Of a stretch of 64,000 nt of DNA, positions 26,395-34,164 are shown in pieces (position 1 is the stretch's first letter; each line of letters opens with the position of its first letter). Source of the stretch: UBA6522 sp965262365. Its GTDB lineage: Bacteria > Pseudomonadota > Gammaproteobacteria > Steroidobacterales > Rariloculaceae. The position numbers and the translations under genes are program-made. Location: assembly GCA_965262365.1 (NCBI GenBank), contig OZ253541.1, positions 3,100,001 to 3,164,000 of the forward strand, read 5' to 3'. Below the pieces are notes generated by a model. It saw nothing but the letters and a program-made list of their open reading frames with translations. It did no database searches and was not told the origin of the DNA.

Positions 26395-27578
26395 AAACGG
26401 GAACCCTGATTGCGGTAACCGCCTTGGCGGTGGCGACGGCAATCACCGCAACACTGCTGCTTACCCGACCGCAGCTCGACCCCAGCGAGCCTGAACCCGT
26501 CGCGCCGGCTGTCCGGGTCATGCACGTCAATCCCGGCAACGAGCGTATGGTGGTACACGCTCAGGGGACGGTTGCGCCCCGCACGGAGGCCGACCTCGTA
26601 CCGGAAGTCTCGGGTAACGTCCTGTGGATTTCCTCGAACCTGGTCGCCGGAGGCTACTTCGAGGAAGGCGAACCGCTGCTGCGGATCGATGACCGGGACT
26701 ATCGATACGCCCTGCAGCGGGCCACCGCGGCGGTAGACCGAGCCATGGCGGAAAATGAATTTGCCACGTTCGAGTTGCAGCGTCTCCGGGAAATGGAAGC
26801 CCGCAACCTCATCAGCCCTTCCGACGTGGAAACGGGGATGAGAGCCGCACGGGTGACCGAAGCCGCACTCGTCGACACCCGCGCGGCGCTGAACCAGGCT
26901 GAACTCGATCTGTCCCGAACCGAGGTGCTCGCGCCGTTCACGGGCCTTGTACGCAGCAAGCAGGTCGACCCCGGCCAATTCGTCAGCCGCGGCGCCGCCA
27001 TTGCCCGGCTTTACGCGGTGGACTACGTGGAAGTACGCCTGCCTATCGCGGATCAACAACTTGCCTACCTGGATATCCCGCCCATGCAACGGGGGGAACT
27101 GGACGAATCCAGCGCCCCGGACGTGTTGTTGTCGGCGGACTTCGCCGGACAGCACTACAAGTGGCGCGGCACGATCGTGCGCACTGAAGCAGAGATCGAC
27201 ACACGAAGCCGAATGGTCAACGCCGTCGCGCGCGTGCAGACCACCGATGATGCCTTGAATAATCCGGAGTACGTTCCACCGCCCGTGGGCCTGTTCGTGG
27301 AAGCGGAAATACAGGGCCGCTCCGCCGACAACGTGGTTGTGGTGCCCCGTTCGGTGATTCGCAGCGGCAACCAGGTGCTGATCGTGGACGAGGACGACCG
27401 GTTGCGCTTCCGTACGGTGAACATCGCCCGCATCTACGGTGACGACGCCTACATCGACGGCGGCCTCGAAAAGGGCGAACGGGTCTGCCTTTCGGTGCTG
27501 CAGGTGGTGATTGACGGCATGCGCGTCGAAGTCGTCGCGGATGAGGCGATTCCGACGCCGGGAGCTGCCGGATCATGA
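26391..27578 (+). CDS. RND efflux periplasmic adaptor (membrane fusion protein)
   Basis: 395 residues. N-terminal signal/anchor, then the lipoyl half-motifs around TVAPRTEADLVPEVSGNVLW and TEVLAPFTGLVRSKQVDPGQFV, helical hairpin between them (about 100-165), beta-barrel and membrane-proximal domains. HlyD/MFP type of tripartite RND pumps. Overlaps both neighbours by 4 bases (GntR regulator and pump). No outer-membrane TolC-type gene is in the operon. Confidence 0.92.
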   Translation: MKTGTLIAVTALAVATAITATLLLTRPQLDPSEPEPVAPAVRVMHVNPGNERMVVHAQGTVAPRTEADLVPEVSGNVLWISSNLVAGGYFEEGEPLLRIDDRDYRYALQRATAAVDRAMAENEFATFELQRLREMEARNLISPSDVETGMRAARVTEAALVDTRAALNQAELDLSRTEVLAPFTGLVRSKQVDPGQFVSRGAAIARLYAVDYVEVRLPIADQQLAYLDIPPMQRGELDESSAPDVLLSADFAGQHYKWRGTIVRTEAEIDTRSRMVNAVARVQTTDDALNNPEYVPPPVGLFVEAEIQGRSADNVVVVPRSVIRSGNQVLIVDEDDRLRFRTVNIARIYGDDAYIDGGLEKGERVCLSVLQVVIDGMRVEVVADEAIPTPGAAGS

Positions 27579-30500
27579 CGCGCATTATTGGCTGGTTTGT
27601 CAGCAACCCCGTTGCGGCGAACCTGCTGATGATGATTCTCATCGTCGGCGGGCTGATTTCCATCTTCCAGATCAGGCAGGAAGAAATGCCGCCTATCGAA
27701 CTGGACACGGTCAGTGTTTCGGTTCCCTACCTGGGCGCTGCGCCGGAAGAAGTCGAGAACGGTGTCAACCTGCGGATCGAAGAGGCCATGGAGGGCATCC
27801 AGGGCATCTACCGGATGACATCGATCGCCCGTGAGGGCAACGGCAGCATGCTGCTGGAACTTGAGACCGACGCCAACCGGATCCAGACCGCCAACGAAAT
27901 CAAGAGCCAGATCGATGCCATCTCCACGTTTCCTGTAGAGACCGAGCGTCCGGTCGTGTCGCTGCTGACGACCCTGAACGACGGGCTTGAAATCGTCATC
28001 AGCGGCGACGCGGACGAACGCACGTTGAAGGAACTGGGCCTGGAGATGCGCGAGGATATCGCTGCGATTGAGGGCATCTCAAACGTGGAGCTGGCCTACG
28101 TGCGCCCCGACGAGGTTTCCATTGAAGTCTCCGAGCGAACCCTCAGGCGTATGGGACTCACCTTCGACCAGGTAGCCAACGCCGTGCGGCGGACATCTCT
28201 GGACATGCCCGGCGGAACCATCAAGTCGGGCGCCGGAGAGATTCTGCTCCGGACCCAGGGGCAAGCCTATACCGGCGACGACTTTCGCGACATCGTGGTC
28301 CTTTCGAGGGAAGACGGCACGAGGGTGTACCTGGACGAGATCGCCACCATCATCGACGGCTTCCAGGAGGGCGGTACCCAATCGCGGTTCGACGGCAAGC
28401 CCGCGGCCATCGTCCGGATCAACCAGGTCGGCGACGAAGACGTGGTCGAGATCAGCGAAAATGTCCGGGCCTACGTGGAAGAGGCCCGCGGCCGCATGCC
28501 TGACGGCATCGAACTGACCATCTGGCGGGACGAGTCCGAAGCGCTGCAGGCGCGCATCGACATTCTTCTCGGGTCCGCCGCCACCGGTCTGGCGCTGGTG
28601 CTGCTGTTGCTGACCCTGCCGCTGCAGTTCCGGCTGGCCATGTGGGTCGCGGCCGGGATTCCCATCGCCATGCTGGGCACTTTCGCGGTCTTCGGCCCCC
28701 TGGGCATCACCATCAGCACGCTGTCGGTGTTCGCCTTCATCCTCGTGCTCGGTATCGTCGTGGACGATGCCATCGTCGTGGGCGAGCGCGTCTACGCCCA
28801 CGAGCAGCAGGGCAAGGATCAGATCACCGCGGCGATTGACGGCACCTCGGAAGTGGCGGTGCCGGTCATTTTCGGCGTGCTCACAACCATGGCGGCCTTC
28901 ACTCCGCTCATGTTTGCAACCGGGGATCTCGGGCAATTGCTTTCGATCGTCGGTTACGTGGTCACCATCTGTCTGTTCTTCAGCATCGTCGAGTCTCAAC
29001 TTATCCTTCCGGCTCATCTGGCGCACCGCAAGCGGTCCTCCCCGACGGACGAAATCAACGACTTTCATGCTGCGTGGCGACGGTTACAGCAACGCATCGC
29101 CAACGGTATCGGGCGCTTCGCCCACGACACGTTCGGACCGGCGCTGGATCGCGTGATCGAGTCTCGGTACACCGCGCTCGCGCTCGGCTTCAGCGTGCTG
29201 CTGGTCGCGCTGGGCCTCGTCCTGAGCGACCGGATCGAGGTCCAGTTCATGCCCCAGGTCGAGGGCGACAGCATCGTCGCACGGGTGGAAATGCCGGAGG
29301 GCGTGAACGTCGAACAAACCGCCCGGGCGGCGCGGCAGATCGAGGAAGCGGCCCTGCAACTGAAGGCCGAACTGGACGCCGCCAACCCGGACCGGCCCTC
29401 GCTGATCGAGCATGTTTTCACCTCCGTCGGCCAAACCATGGGCGGCCGTTTCAGGGCTGCGCCCCAAAGCCATACCGCGGAACTGGTGCTGTCGATCCTT
29501 CCACTGAGCGAACGCGGCAACGTGTCCGTCACCGACATGGCGGACCGCTGGCGCGAATTGACCGGACCCGTCTATGACAGCGTCTCGCTGTCGTTCGCGA
29601 CCACGGGCCTCACCGTCGGAGACGCCATTTCGATCCGCCTGCAGGGCCGGAATGTGGACGACCTGGCCAACGCCGCGGCGGAGTTGCGCGCGGAACTTGC
29701 ACGTTTCGATGGCGTTCAGGACATTACCGATTCGTTTCGCTCGGGCAAGCAGGAAGCCAAGCTCTCGCTGCTTCCCGAGGGCCGGCAACTGGGATTGACG
29801 CTGAACGACCTGGCGCGCCAGGCGCGCCAGGCCTTTTACGGCGAGGAAGTGCAGCGCGTACAGCGAGGCGTGGAGGATATCCGGGTCATGGTCCGTTATC
29901 CGGAAGCCGAGCGGCGTTCCCTGGGCGACCTGGAGGACATGCGGATCCGCGCCGCCGACGGCACGGAGATTCCGTTCGCCGCGGTGGCCGAGATCGAACT
30001 GGGCAGAGGCTACTCCACCATCACCCGTGTCGACCGCCAGCGCGTGGTCACCGTGAGCGCCGACGTGGACCGCGACGTGGTGACCCCCGAAGCCGTTCTG
30101 CGAACGCTTGAGGCCGAGGCGCTGCCGGGAATACTGTCCGGCTATCGCGGCATCGGCTATTCGCTGACCGGCGAGCAGGAACAGAGTTCCGAGTCCTTCG
30201 CAGGATTGTACAATTTCATTCCCGTCGCGCTCCTGATGATTTATGCGTTGCTGGCGATCCCGCTGCGCTCCTATCTCCAGCCGCTGGTGATCATGAGCAT
30301 CGTTCCCTTCGGTGCTGTGGGCGCCCTCATCGGTCACGTCATCATGGGCTGGTCGGGCATCTTCACGTCCATCATCGGACTGATCGCCATGGCGGGGGTC
30401 GTCATCAACTCAAGCCTTGTGCTGGTGGACTACATCAATCGGCAACGACGCATGGGCGTTGACGTGCGCGTGGCCGTGCATCGCGCCAGCATCGTGCGCT

Positions 30501-30721
30501 TCCGGCCCATCCTGATTACTTCCTCCACCACCTTTGCCGGGCTGATGCCTCTGATGCTCAACAACAACCCGGCCACGTCCTTTTTCGTGCCGATGGCCAT
30601 CTCCCTCGCCTGGGGCGTTCTCTTCGCCACCGGGATCACCCTGTTCCTGGTGCCGTGCCTCTACATGATCGTGGAGGACCTGTTACCAACGGAGCCCGCG
30701 CTGGCGCGCCAATACGCGTAA
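27575..30721 (+). CDS. RND efflux pump permease (AcrB/HAE family)
   Basis: 1048-residue inner-membrane pump of normal length. TM1 with NPVAANLLMMILIVGGL, large periplasmic loops, LSVFAFILVLGIVVDDAIVVGE in TM4 with the proton-relay Asp pair, and TM10-12 around IGLIAMAGVVINSSLVLVDYI. Trimer with the adaptor upstream exports small molecules in exchange for protons. Substrate range unknown. A 7-bp stem around the stop codon (30718-30743) has no T-tract. Confidence 0.95.
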   Translation: MTRIIGWFVSNPVAANLLMMILIVGGLISIFQIRQEEMPPIELDTVSVSVPYLGAAPEEVENGVNLRIEEAMEGIQGIYRMTSIAREGNGSMLLELETDANRIQTANEIKSQIDAISTFPVETERPVVSLLTTLNDGLEIVISGDADERTLKELGLEMREDIAAIEGISNVELAYVRPDEVSIEVSERTLRRMGLTFDQVANAVRRTSLDMPGGTIKSGAGEILLRTQGQAYTGDDFRDIVVLSREDGTRVYLDEIATIIDGFQEGGTQSRFDGKPAAIVRINQVGDEDVVEISENVRAYVEEARGRMPDGIELTIWRDESEALQARIDILLGSAATGLALVLLLLTLPLQFRLAMWVAAGIPIAMLGTFAVFGPLGITISTLSVFAFILVLGIVVDDAIVVGERVYAHEQQGKDQITAAIDGTSEVAVPVIFGVLTTMAAFTPLMFATGDLGQLLSIVGYVVTICLFFSIVESQLILPAHLAHRKRSSPTDEINDFHAAWRRLQQRIANGIGRFAHDTFGPALDRVIESRYTALALGFSVLLVALGLVLSDRIEVQFMPQVEGDSIVARVEMPEGVNVEQTARAARQIEEAALQLKAELDAANPDRPSLIEHVFTSVGQTMGGRFRAAPQSHTAELVLSILPLSERGNVSVTDMADRWRELTGPVYDSVSLSFATTGLTVGDAISIRLQGRNVDDLANAAAELRAELARFDGVQDITDSFRSGKQEAKLSLLPEGRQLGLTLNDLARQARQAFYGEEVQRVQRGVEDIRVMVRYPEAERRSLGDLEDMRIRAADGTEIPFAAVAEIELGRGYSTITRVDRQRVVTVSADVDRDVVTPEAVLRTLEAEALPGILSGYRGIGYSLTGEQEQSSESFAGLYNFIPVALLMIYALLAIPLRSYLQPLVIMSIVPFGAVGALIGHVIMGWSGIFTSIIGLIAMAGVVINSSLVLVDYINRQRRMGVDVRVAVHRASIVRFRPILITSSTTFAGLMPLMLNNNPATSFFVPMAISLAWGVLFATGITLFLVPCLYMIVEDLLPTEPALARQYA

Positions 30722-30765
30722 GCGATTTGCTCGTAGCGCTTACTCGAGAGGTTTAACGACCAAGC

Positions 30766-32013
30766 TCAGTACAGGCCGACGACGGCAGTCTTTACGCGCT
30801 GTACGTCACCGAAGTCGGTCCAGGCAAAGGTCAGTTGCCGGCCGTCGTAGACCATCTGCGGGAAGTCCAGCGGCCCGGCCGCGTCTATAAACGCAACCGT
30901 CATCGGTTCACCCGGCTGGCCGTCCCGGGAGATCAGCCGCAGCGCCAGGGCAAGGCCGTCCCCCTGGGTCCGCAGCCAACTCACGGCTGTTTCGCCATTG
31001 GCCAGCGCGGTCACGTCGACGTGACCGAAACTGCCGGATGAATCCACTTCGATGGTATTGCCGAACGTCCGCCCGCCATCGCCGGATCGGACAAGGTTTA
31101 CGACCGGCCGGTTGTCCGCCGCGCTGAACCAGGCCACCGCGACCTGGTCGCCGCGGGCAGCGATCGCCGGTCCATTGATCGGACAGGCCTCGATCATCCA
31201 GTTGTCGGGCGCCAGTGCGACCGGCGGCTGCCATCCCTCCGGCGTCAACCGCCCCAGCGCGATGTCGCGAACCTCCGCGGTGGTTCGATCGCGGTATGCC
31301 ACCAGCACATCTCCACCGCTGAATGCCACGTCCGTCTGACAGCAATCGCAGGCCAGCGCGTCGAGTTCTTCGGACGCGCGCCGCTCGCCATCCGCGCCGA
31401 AGAGCGCATAGCGCAGGCTCATGCCAAGCGGCTCGCCGGCTGAATCCTCGAAAGTGAACTCGCCATCCTGAATCATGTTGCGGCCGTCGAGCCACACCGC
31501 GGCGAATCCGTCTTGCCAGGGAAACAGGGTGACGAACCCGTGTTCGGTGGGTGTACCATCGACGTGCAATGGAAAGGGCTCCCGCCAGTTGCGGCCGCCG
31601 TCGGCTGAGGTCGCCAGCATCACGTCGTAACCGAATCCCTGTTGCTGGTAGACCAGCCAATGCGCCGCAAGGGTGTGCCCGCCGACCGGCGTGACAGACG
31701 GAAAGTCGGCCCAGTTGACGAACCAGTCGGCGCCGGTCGCTACCGTGGTCGGAGCCGACCAGGCCTCGCCGGTGGTGGTGGACAGCCGAAGCGCCGTGCC
31801 GTTTTCCGCCGGTTCCAGCCAACTCAGCGCCACGGTGCCCGTTGGGTCGACTTCGAGGTGAGGTTGCGCACTCCCCTCCCCGGCCTCAAGGGCGATCTCC
31901 CGCGGCGGCTGCGGGTCCGCGGCGGGGTTGGCGCAGCCTGCGAGCACGCCGCCGGCAAGCGTCGCCAAAACCAGGCGAACGCCGAACTCGTGCAAAACCT
32001 GGGGACAGAACAC
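30766..32013 (-). CDS. Sialidase-like beta-propeller lipoprotein
   Basis: 415 residues with lipobox VLAGC near residue 26. Repeated Asp-box elements (SADGGRNW near 135, SGDGGRTF near 300) and WL/W-D motifs show a sialidase/BNR-type propeller. A CDCCQTD segment (about 215) with three cysteines is unusual and could bind metal. Start is GTG 32013, overlapping the cupin stop by one base, so these two are likely co-transcribed. Not evidently a true sialidase: the arginine triad is not identifiable by eye. Confidence 0.7.
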   Translation of the reverse strand: MFCPQVLHEFGVRLVLATLAGGVLAGCANPAADPQPPREIALEAGEGSAQPHLEVDPTGTVALSWLEPAENGTALRLSTTTGEAWSAPTTVATGADWFVNWADFPSVTPVGGHTLAAHWLVYQQQGFGYDVMLATSADGGRNWREPFPLHVDGTPTEHGFVTLFPWQDGFAAVWLDGRNMIQDGEFTFEDSAGEPLGMSLRYALFGADGERRASEELDALACDCCQTDVAFSGGDVLVAYRDRTTAEVRDIALGRLTPEGWQPPVALAPDNWMIEACPINGPAIAARGDQVAVAWFSAADNRPVVNLVRSGDGGRTFGNTIEVDSSGSFGHVDVTALANGETAVSWLRTQGDGLALALRLISRDGQPGEPMTVAFIDAAGPLDFPQMVYDGRQLTFAWTDFGDVQRVKTAVVGLY

Positions 32014-32405
32014 TAAAAGCCCGCCCCGTGGGACTCGAACCAGACCGAATCTTCAATAGCCGTCAGGTTGTGGGGGACCCAGGCCGGGAACACCGCCACG
32101 TCGCCGGGAACCAGGATGTACTCGTCGTCGCCCACCAGGCAGCGCAGGCTACCGGAGAGCAGAAACACGAACTGCTCGTTGGCGTGGTTGTGACTGGGTG
32201 AGGTGGCGCCCTCCACCGCCTCGATCCGGGAGAATCGGACCGCATCGCCGACGACACTACGCACGGTGATGCCTTCCATGGGAGAAAACGATTCGATGTC
32301 GTTGAAATTCTGCACGGTGCCCTTGGGCTCGACGATCTGCGCCGTCGAGAAGCCGGCAAACAGGGCCAATATGGTCAGCGCGGCAAGCGTGGTCGTTCTG
32401 ATCAT
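32013..32405 (-). CDS. Secreted single-domain cupin
   Basis: 130 residues: signal peptide (TLAALTILALFAGFSTAQ) then a cupin barrel. Motif 1 is seen as SHNHANEQFVFLLSGSL and motif 2 as PGDVAVFPAWVPHNL, giving metal ligands His, His, Glu and His. Start ATG 32405 with AGGA 8 bases upstream; ATG 32420 is an alternative with a very close ribosome site. Function unknown. Confidence 0.8.
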   Translation of the reverse strand: MIRTTTLAALTILALFAGFSTAQIVEPKGTVQNFNDIESFSPMEGITVRSVVGDAVRFSRIEAVEGATSPSHNHANEQFVFLLSGSLRCLVGDDEYILVPGDVAVFPAWVPHNLTAIEDSVWFESHGAGF

Positions 32406-32448
32406 CGGGAGTATCCTCATTCTCCGGAGCTGCCGGCACAGTATAGGT

Positions 32449-32544
32449 AATACGGCGCCTCGCCGTCCGGGGTCTTCACCGGCCCGGTTCCTCGCCGTCC
32501 CGGCGCCTCGCCATCCCCGTTCCACACCATCCCGGTTCCACACC
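32449..32544. repeat. Tandem repeat, six units of 16 bp
   Basis: Six contiguous 16-bp units fill the gap between the amidase stop and the cupin start. On the plus strand unit six is ATCCCGGTTCCACACC (32529-32544) and unit five ATCCCCGTTCCACACC; the other four (from 32449) share the consensus RTCCCGGYKCCTCRCC with 2-6 changes each. Units are exactly in register. Not coding in any frame I recognise. Confidence 0.85.
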
Positions 32545-32551
32545 GCCGGAG

Positions 32552-33937
32552 TTATGGCAGCTTCGGATGCCGGGCATGCCAGGGCGTTGCCCGCTCGAAG
32601 GCGTGCGCATAGCGCAGCACCCGGGCGTCGCGAAACCGCCCGCCGCAGATCATCAGTCCCACGGGAAGGCCCTGAAGGGTGAACCCGCACGGCACCGAGA
32701 TGGAAGGCTGCCCAGTGAAGTCGAAGATGCAGGCGTTCTTGCGCCGTTCCTTGTCGTGCTCGGGCGGCTGCGCTGCGATGGGCGCCGCAGCGACGGTCGC
32801 CGTCGGCATTACCAGGACATCGACTCGCTCCAGGACCTCTTCCATGCGGCTCGTGAATTCCACACGGTAGCGCTGTGCTTTCGCATAGGCCGCGGGAGAA
32901 TACCGCGTCATGGACGAATAGCGGGCGCGAAACGGCTCACTGAATGCCTTGATATCGTCGGCCAATGCCTCGCGGTGAACGTCAACGATCTCCGAGAACG
33001 TGGCGTTGGCCTCGTCGTACGCCTTGTGGCTGTCCGGCAGCGTCACCGGCTCGACCTTTGCTCCGAGTTCCTCGAATACTCCGATTGCCTCCTTCACGAT
33101 CGCCTTGACGTCCTCGTCGCCGCCTTCGAAGAAATAATCCGTCGGAACGCCGACGACACCGCCGGCAATCGGCGCCTCCATCCGTTCGATCAGGTCGTGG
33201 AGCGCCTGGGATGCGTCGCCAGGATCATTCTCATCGCGCGCCGCAATGGCCTCGAGCACCAGCGCGGCGTCGCGCACGGAGCGGGTCATCGGCCCCACGT
33301 GGTCCATGGTAGGCACCAGGGGCATGACCCCGGCGGCGCTGACCAGCCCGTAGGTCGGCTTGTGTCCGACAATGCCGCAGCACTGCGCGGGCAGGCGGAT
33401 GGAACAACCGGTATCGGTGCCGAGCGCCGCCACGGCCATCCCCGCCGCGACGGCCACCGCCGAGCCGCCGCTGGATCCTCCGGGATGGTAGTCCGGTCGC
33501 CACGGATTCCCGATGGCGCCGAAGAAGGGGTTCACCGAAGTCGTGCCGAAGGCCATCTCGTGCAGCCCGGTCTTGCCCAGGGATACGGCGCCGGCGGCGC
33601 GGAGGCGCTTGACCGCGGCCGCGTCTTCGTCGGGCACACGTTCGGCGTAGTACCTGGACCCGCATGTGGTCAGTACGCCCCGGGTATCGATGAGATCCTT
33701 GATCGCCACGGGAATACCGTGCAGAGGCCCTCGGTCCTTTCCGGCCGCCAGCTCGCGATCGGCCTGCTCGGCCTGCTCGAGGACCTCGTCGGCGGTCACG
33801 GTGATGAACGCATTCAGGAGCCCGTCAAGGAGTTCAATGCGCGCCAGCGACGACCGGGTCAGTTCCACAGCCGATGTCTCCCCGGCCCGAATCGCCGCGG
33901 CAGCCTGCGACAACGTTACGTACTCGAATCCATTCAT
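32552..33937 (-). CDS. Amidase-signature family amidohydrolase
   Basis: 461 residues, the GatA-like amidase fold. Ser-Ser-Lys triad: Lys80 in VAIKDLIDTRG, Ser155 or Ser156 in HPGGSSGGSAVAV, and Ser179 in GTDTGCSIRLPA. Normal length. ATG 33937 has AGGAGG nine bases upstream; the longer frame lacks similarity. Likely hydrolyses small amides; not GatA, as no gatB/gatC is present. The stop is followed by the 16-bp repeat array. Confidence 0.9.
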   Translation of the reverse strand: MNGFEYVTLSQAAAAIRAGETSAVELTRSSLARIELLDGLLNAFITVTADEVLEQAEQADRELAAGKDRGPLHGIPVAIKDLIDTRGVLTTCGSRYYAERVPDEDAAAVKRLRAAGAVSLGKTGLHEMAFGTTSVNPFFGAIGNPWRPDYHPGGSSGGSAVAVAAGMAVAALGTDTGCSIRLPAQCCGIVGHKPTYGLVSAAGVMPLVPTMDHVGPMTRSVRDAALVLEAIAARDENDPGDASQALHDLIERMEAPIAGGVVGVPTDYFFEGGDEDVKAIVKEAIGVFEELGAKVEPVTLPDSHKAYDEANATFSEIVDVHREALADDIKAFSEPFRARYSSMTRYSPAAYAKAQRYRVEFTSRMEEVLERVDVLVMPTATVAAAPIAAQPPEHDKERRKNACIFDFTGQPSISVPCGFTLQGLPVGLMICGGRFRDARVLRYAHAFERATPWHARHPKLP

Positions 33938-34164
33938 CGGTCGTCGTTCCTCCTGCCGGTCCCGGCTCGAATCTCTCACCGAACCGCAACCGCACTTTCC
34001 CACGATGGCGCGGCGAATAGTCTAACCGGCAATTCCGACTGCCATCCCGCACCAAACCTGGCACCGGCCCAATGCCCCTTTTCAATAGGTGTTACGATTT
34101 CAACGTAGGGAACCTCGGCTGGTTCCCCGGACCTAACTCCACATTTGACCCGATTGGGTGAATT

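Noticed and set aside
28079..30337. Long minus-strand frames opposite the RND pump.
   Set aside because: Composition (His/Gln/Asp/Gly-rich) is the usual complement of a GC-rich gene; no motifs.
30718..30743. Stem GTAAGCG/CGCTTAC around the stop of the RND pump as a terminator.
   Set aside because: Seven-bp stem without a T-tract and with a 12-base loop; not convincing as an intrinsic terminator.
32449..32544. 16-bp repeat array considered as a CRISPR array.
   Set aside because: Units are contiguous with no unique spacers and no cas genes are in the window.
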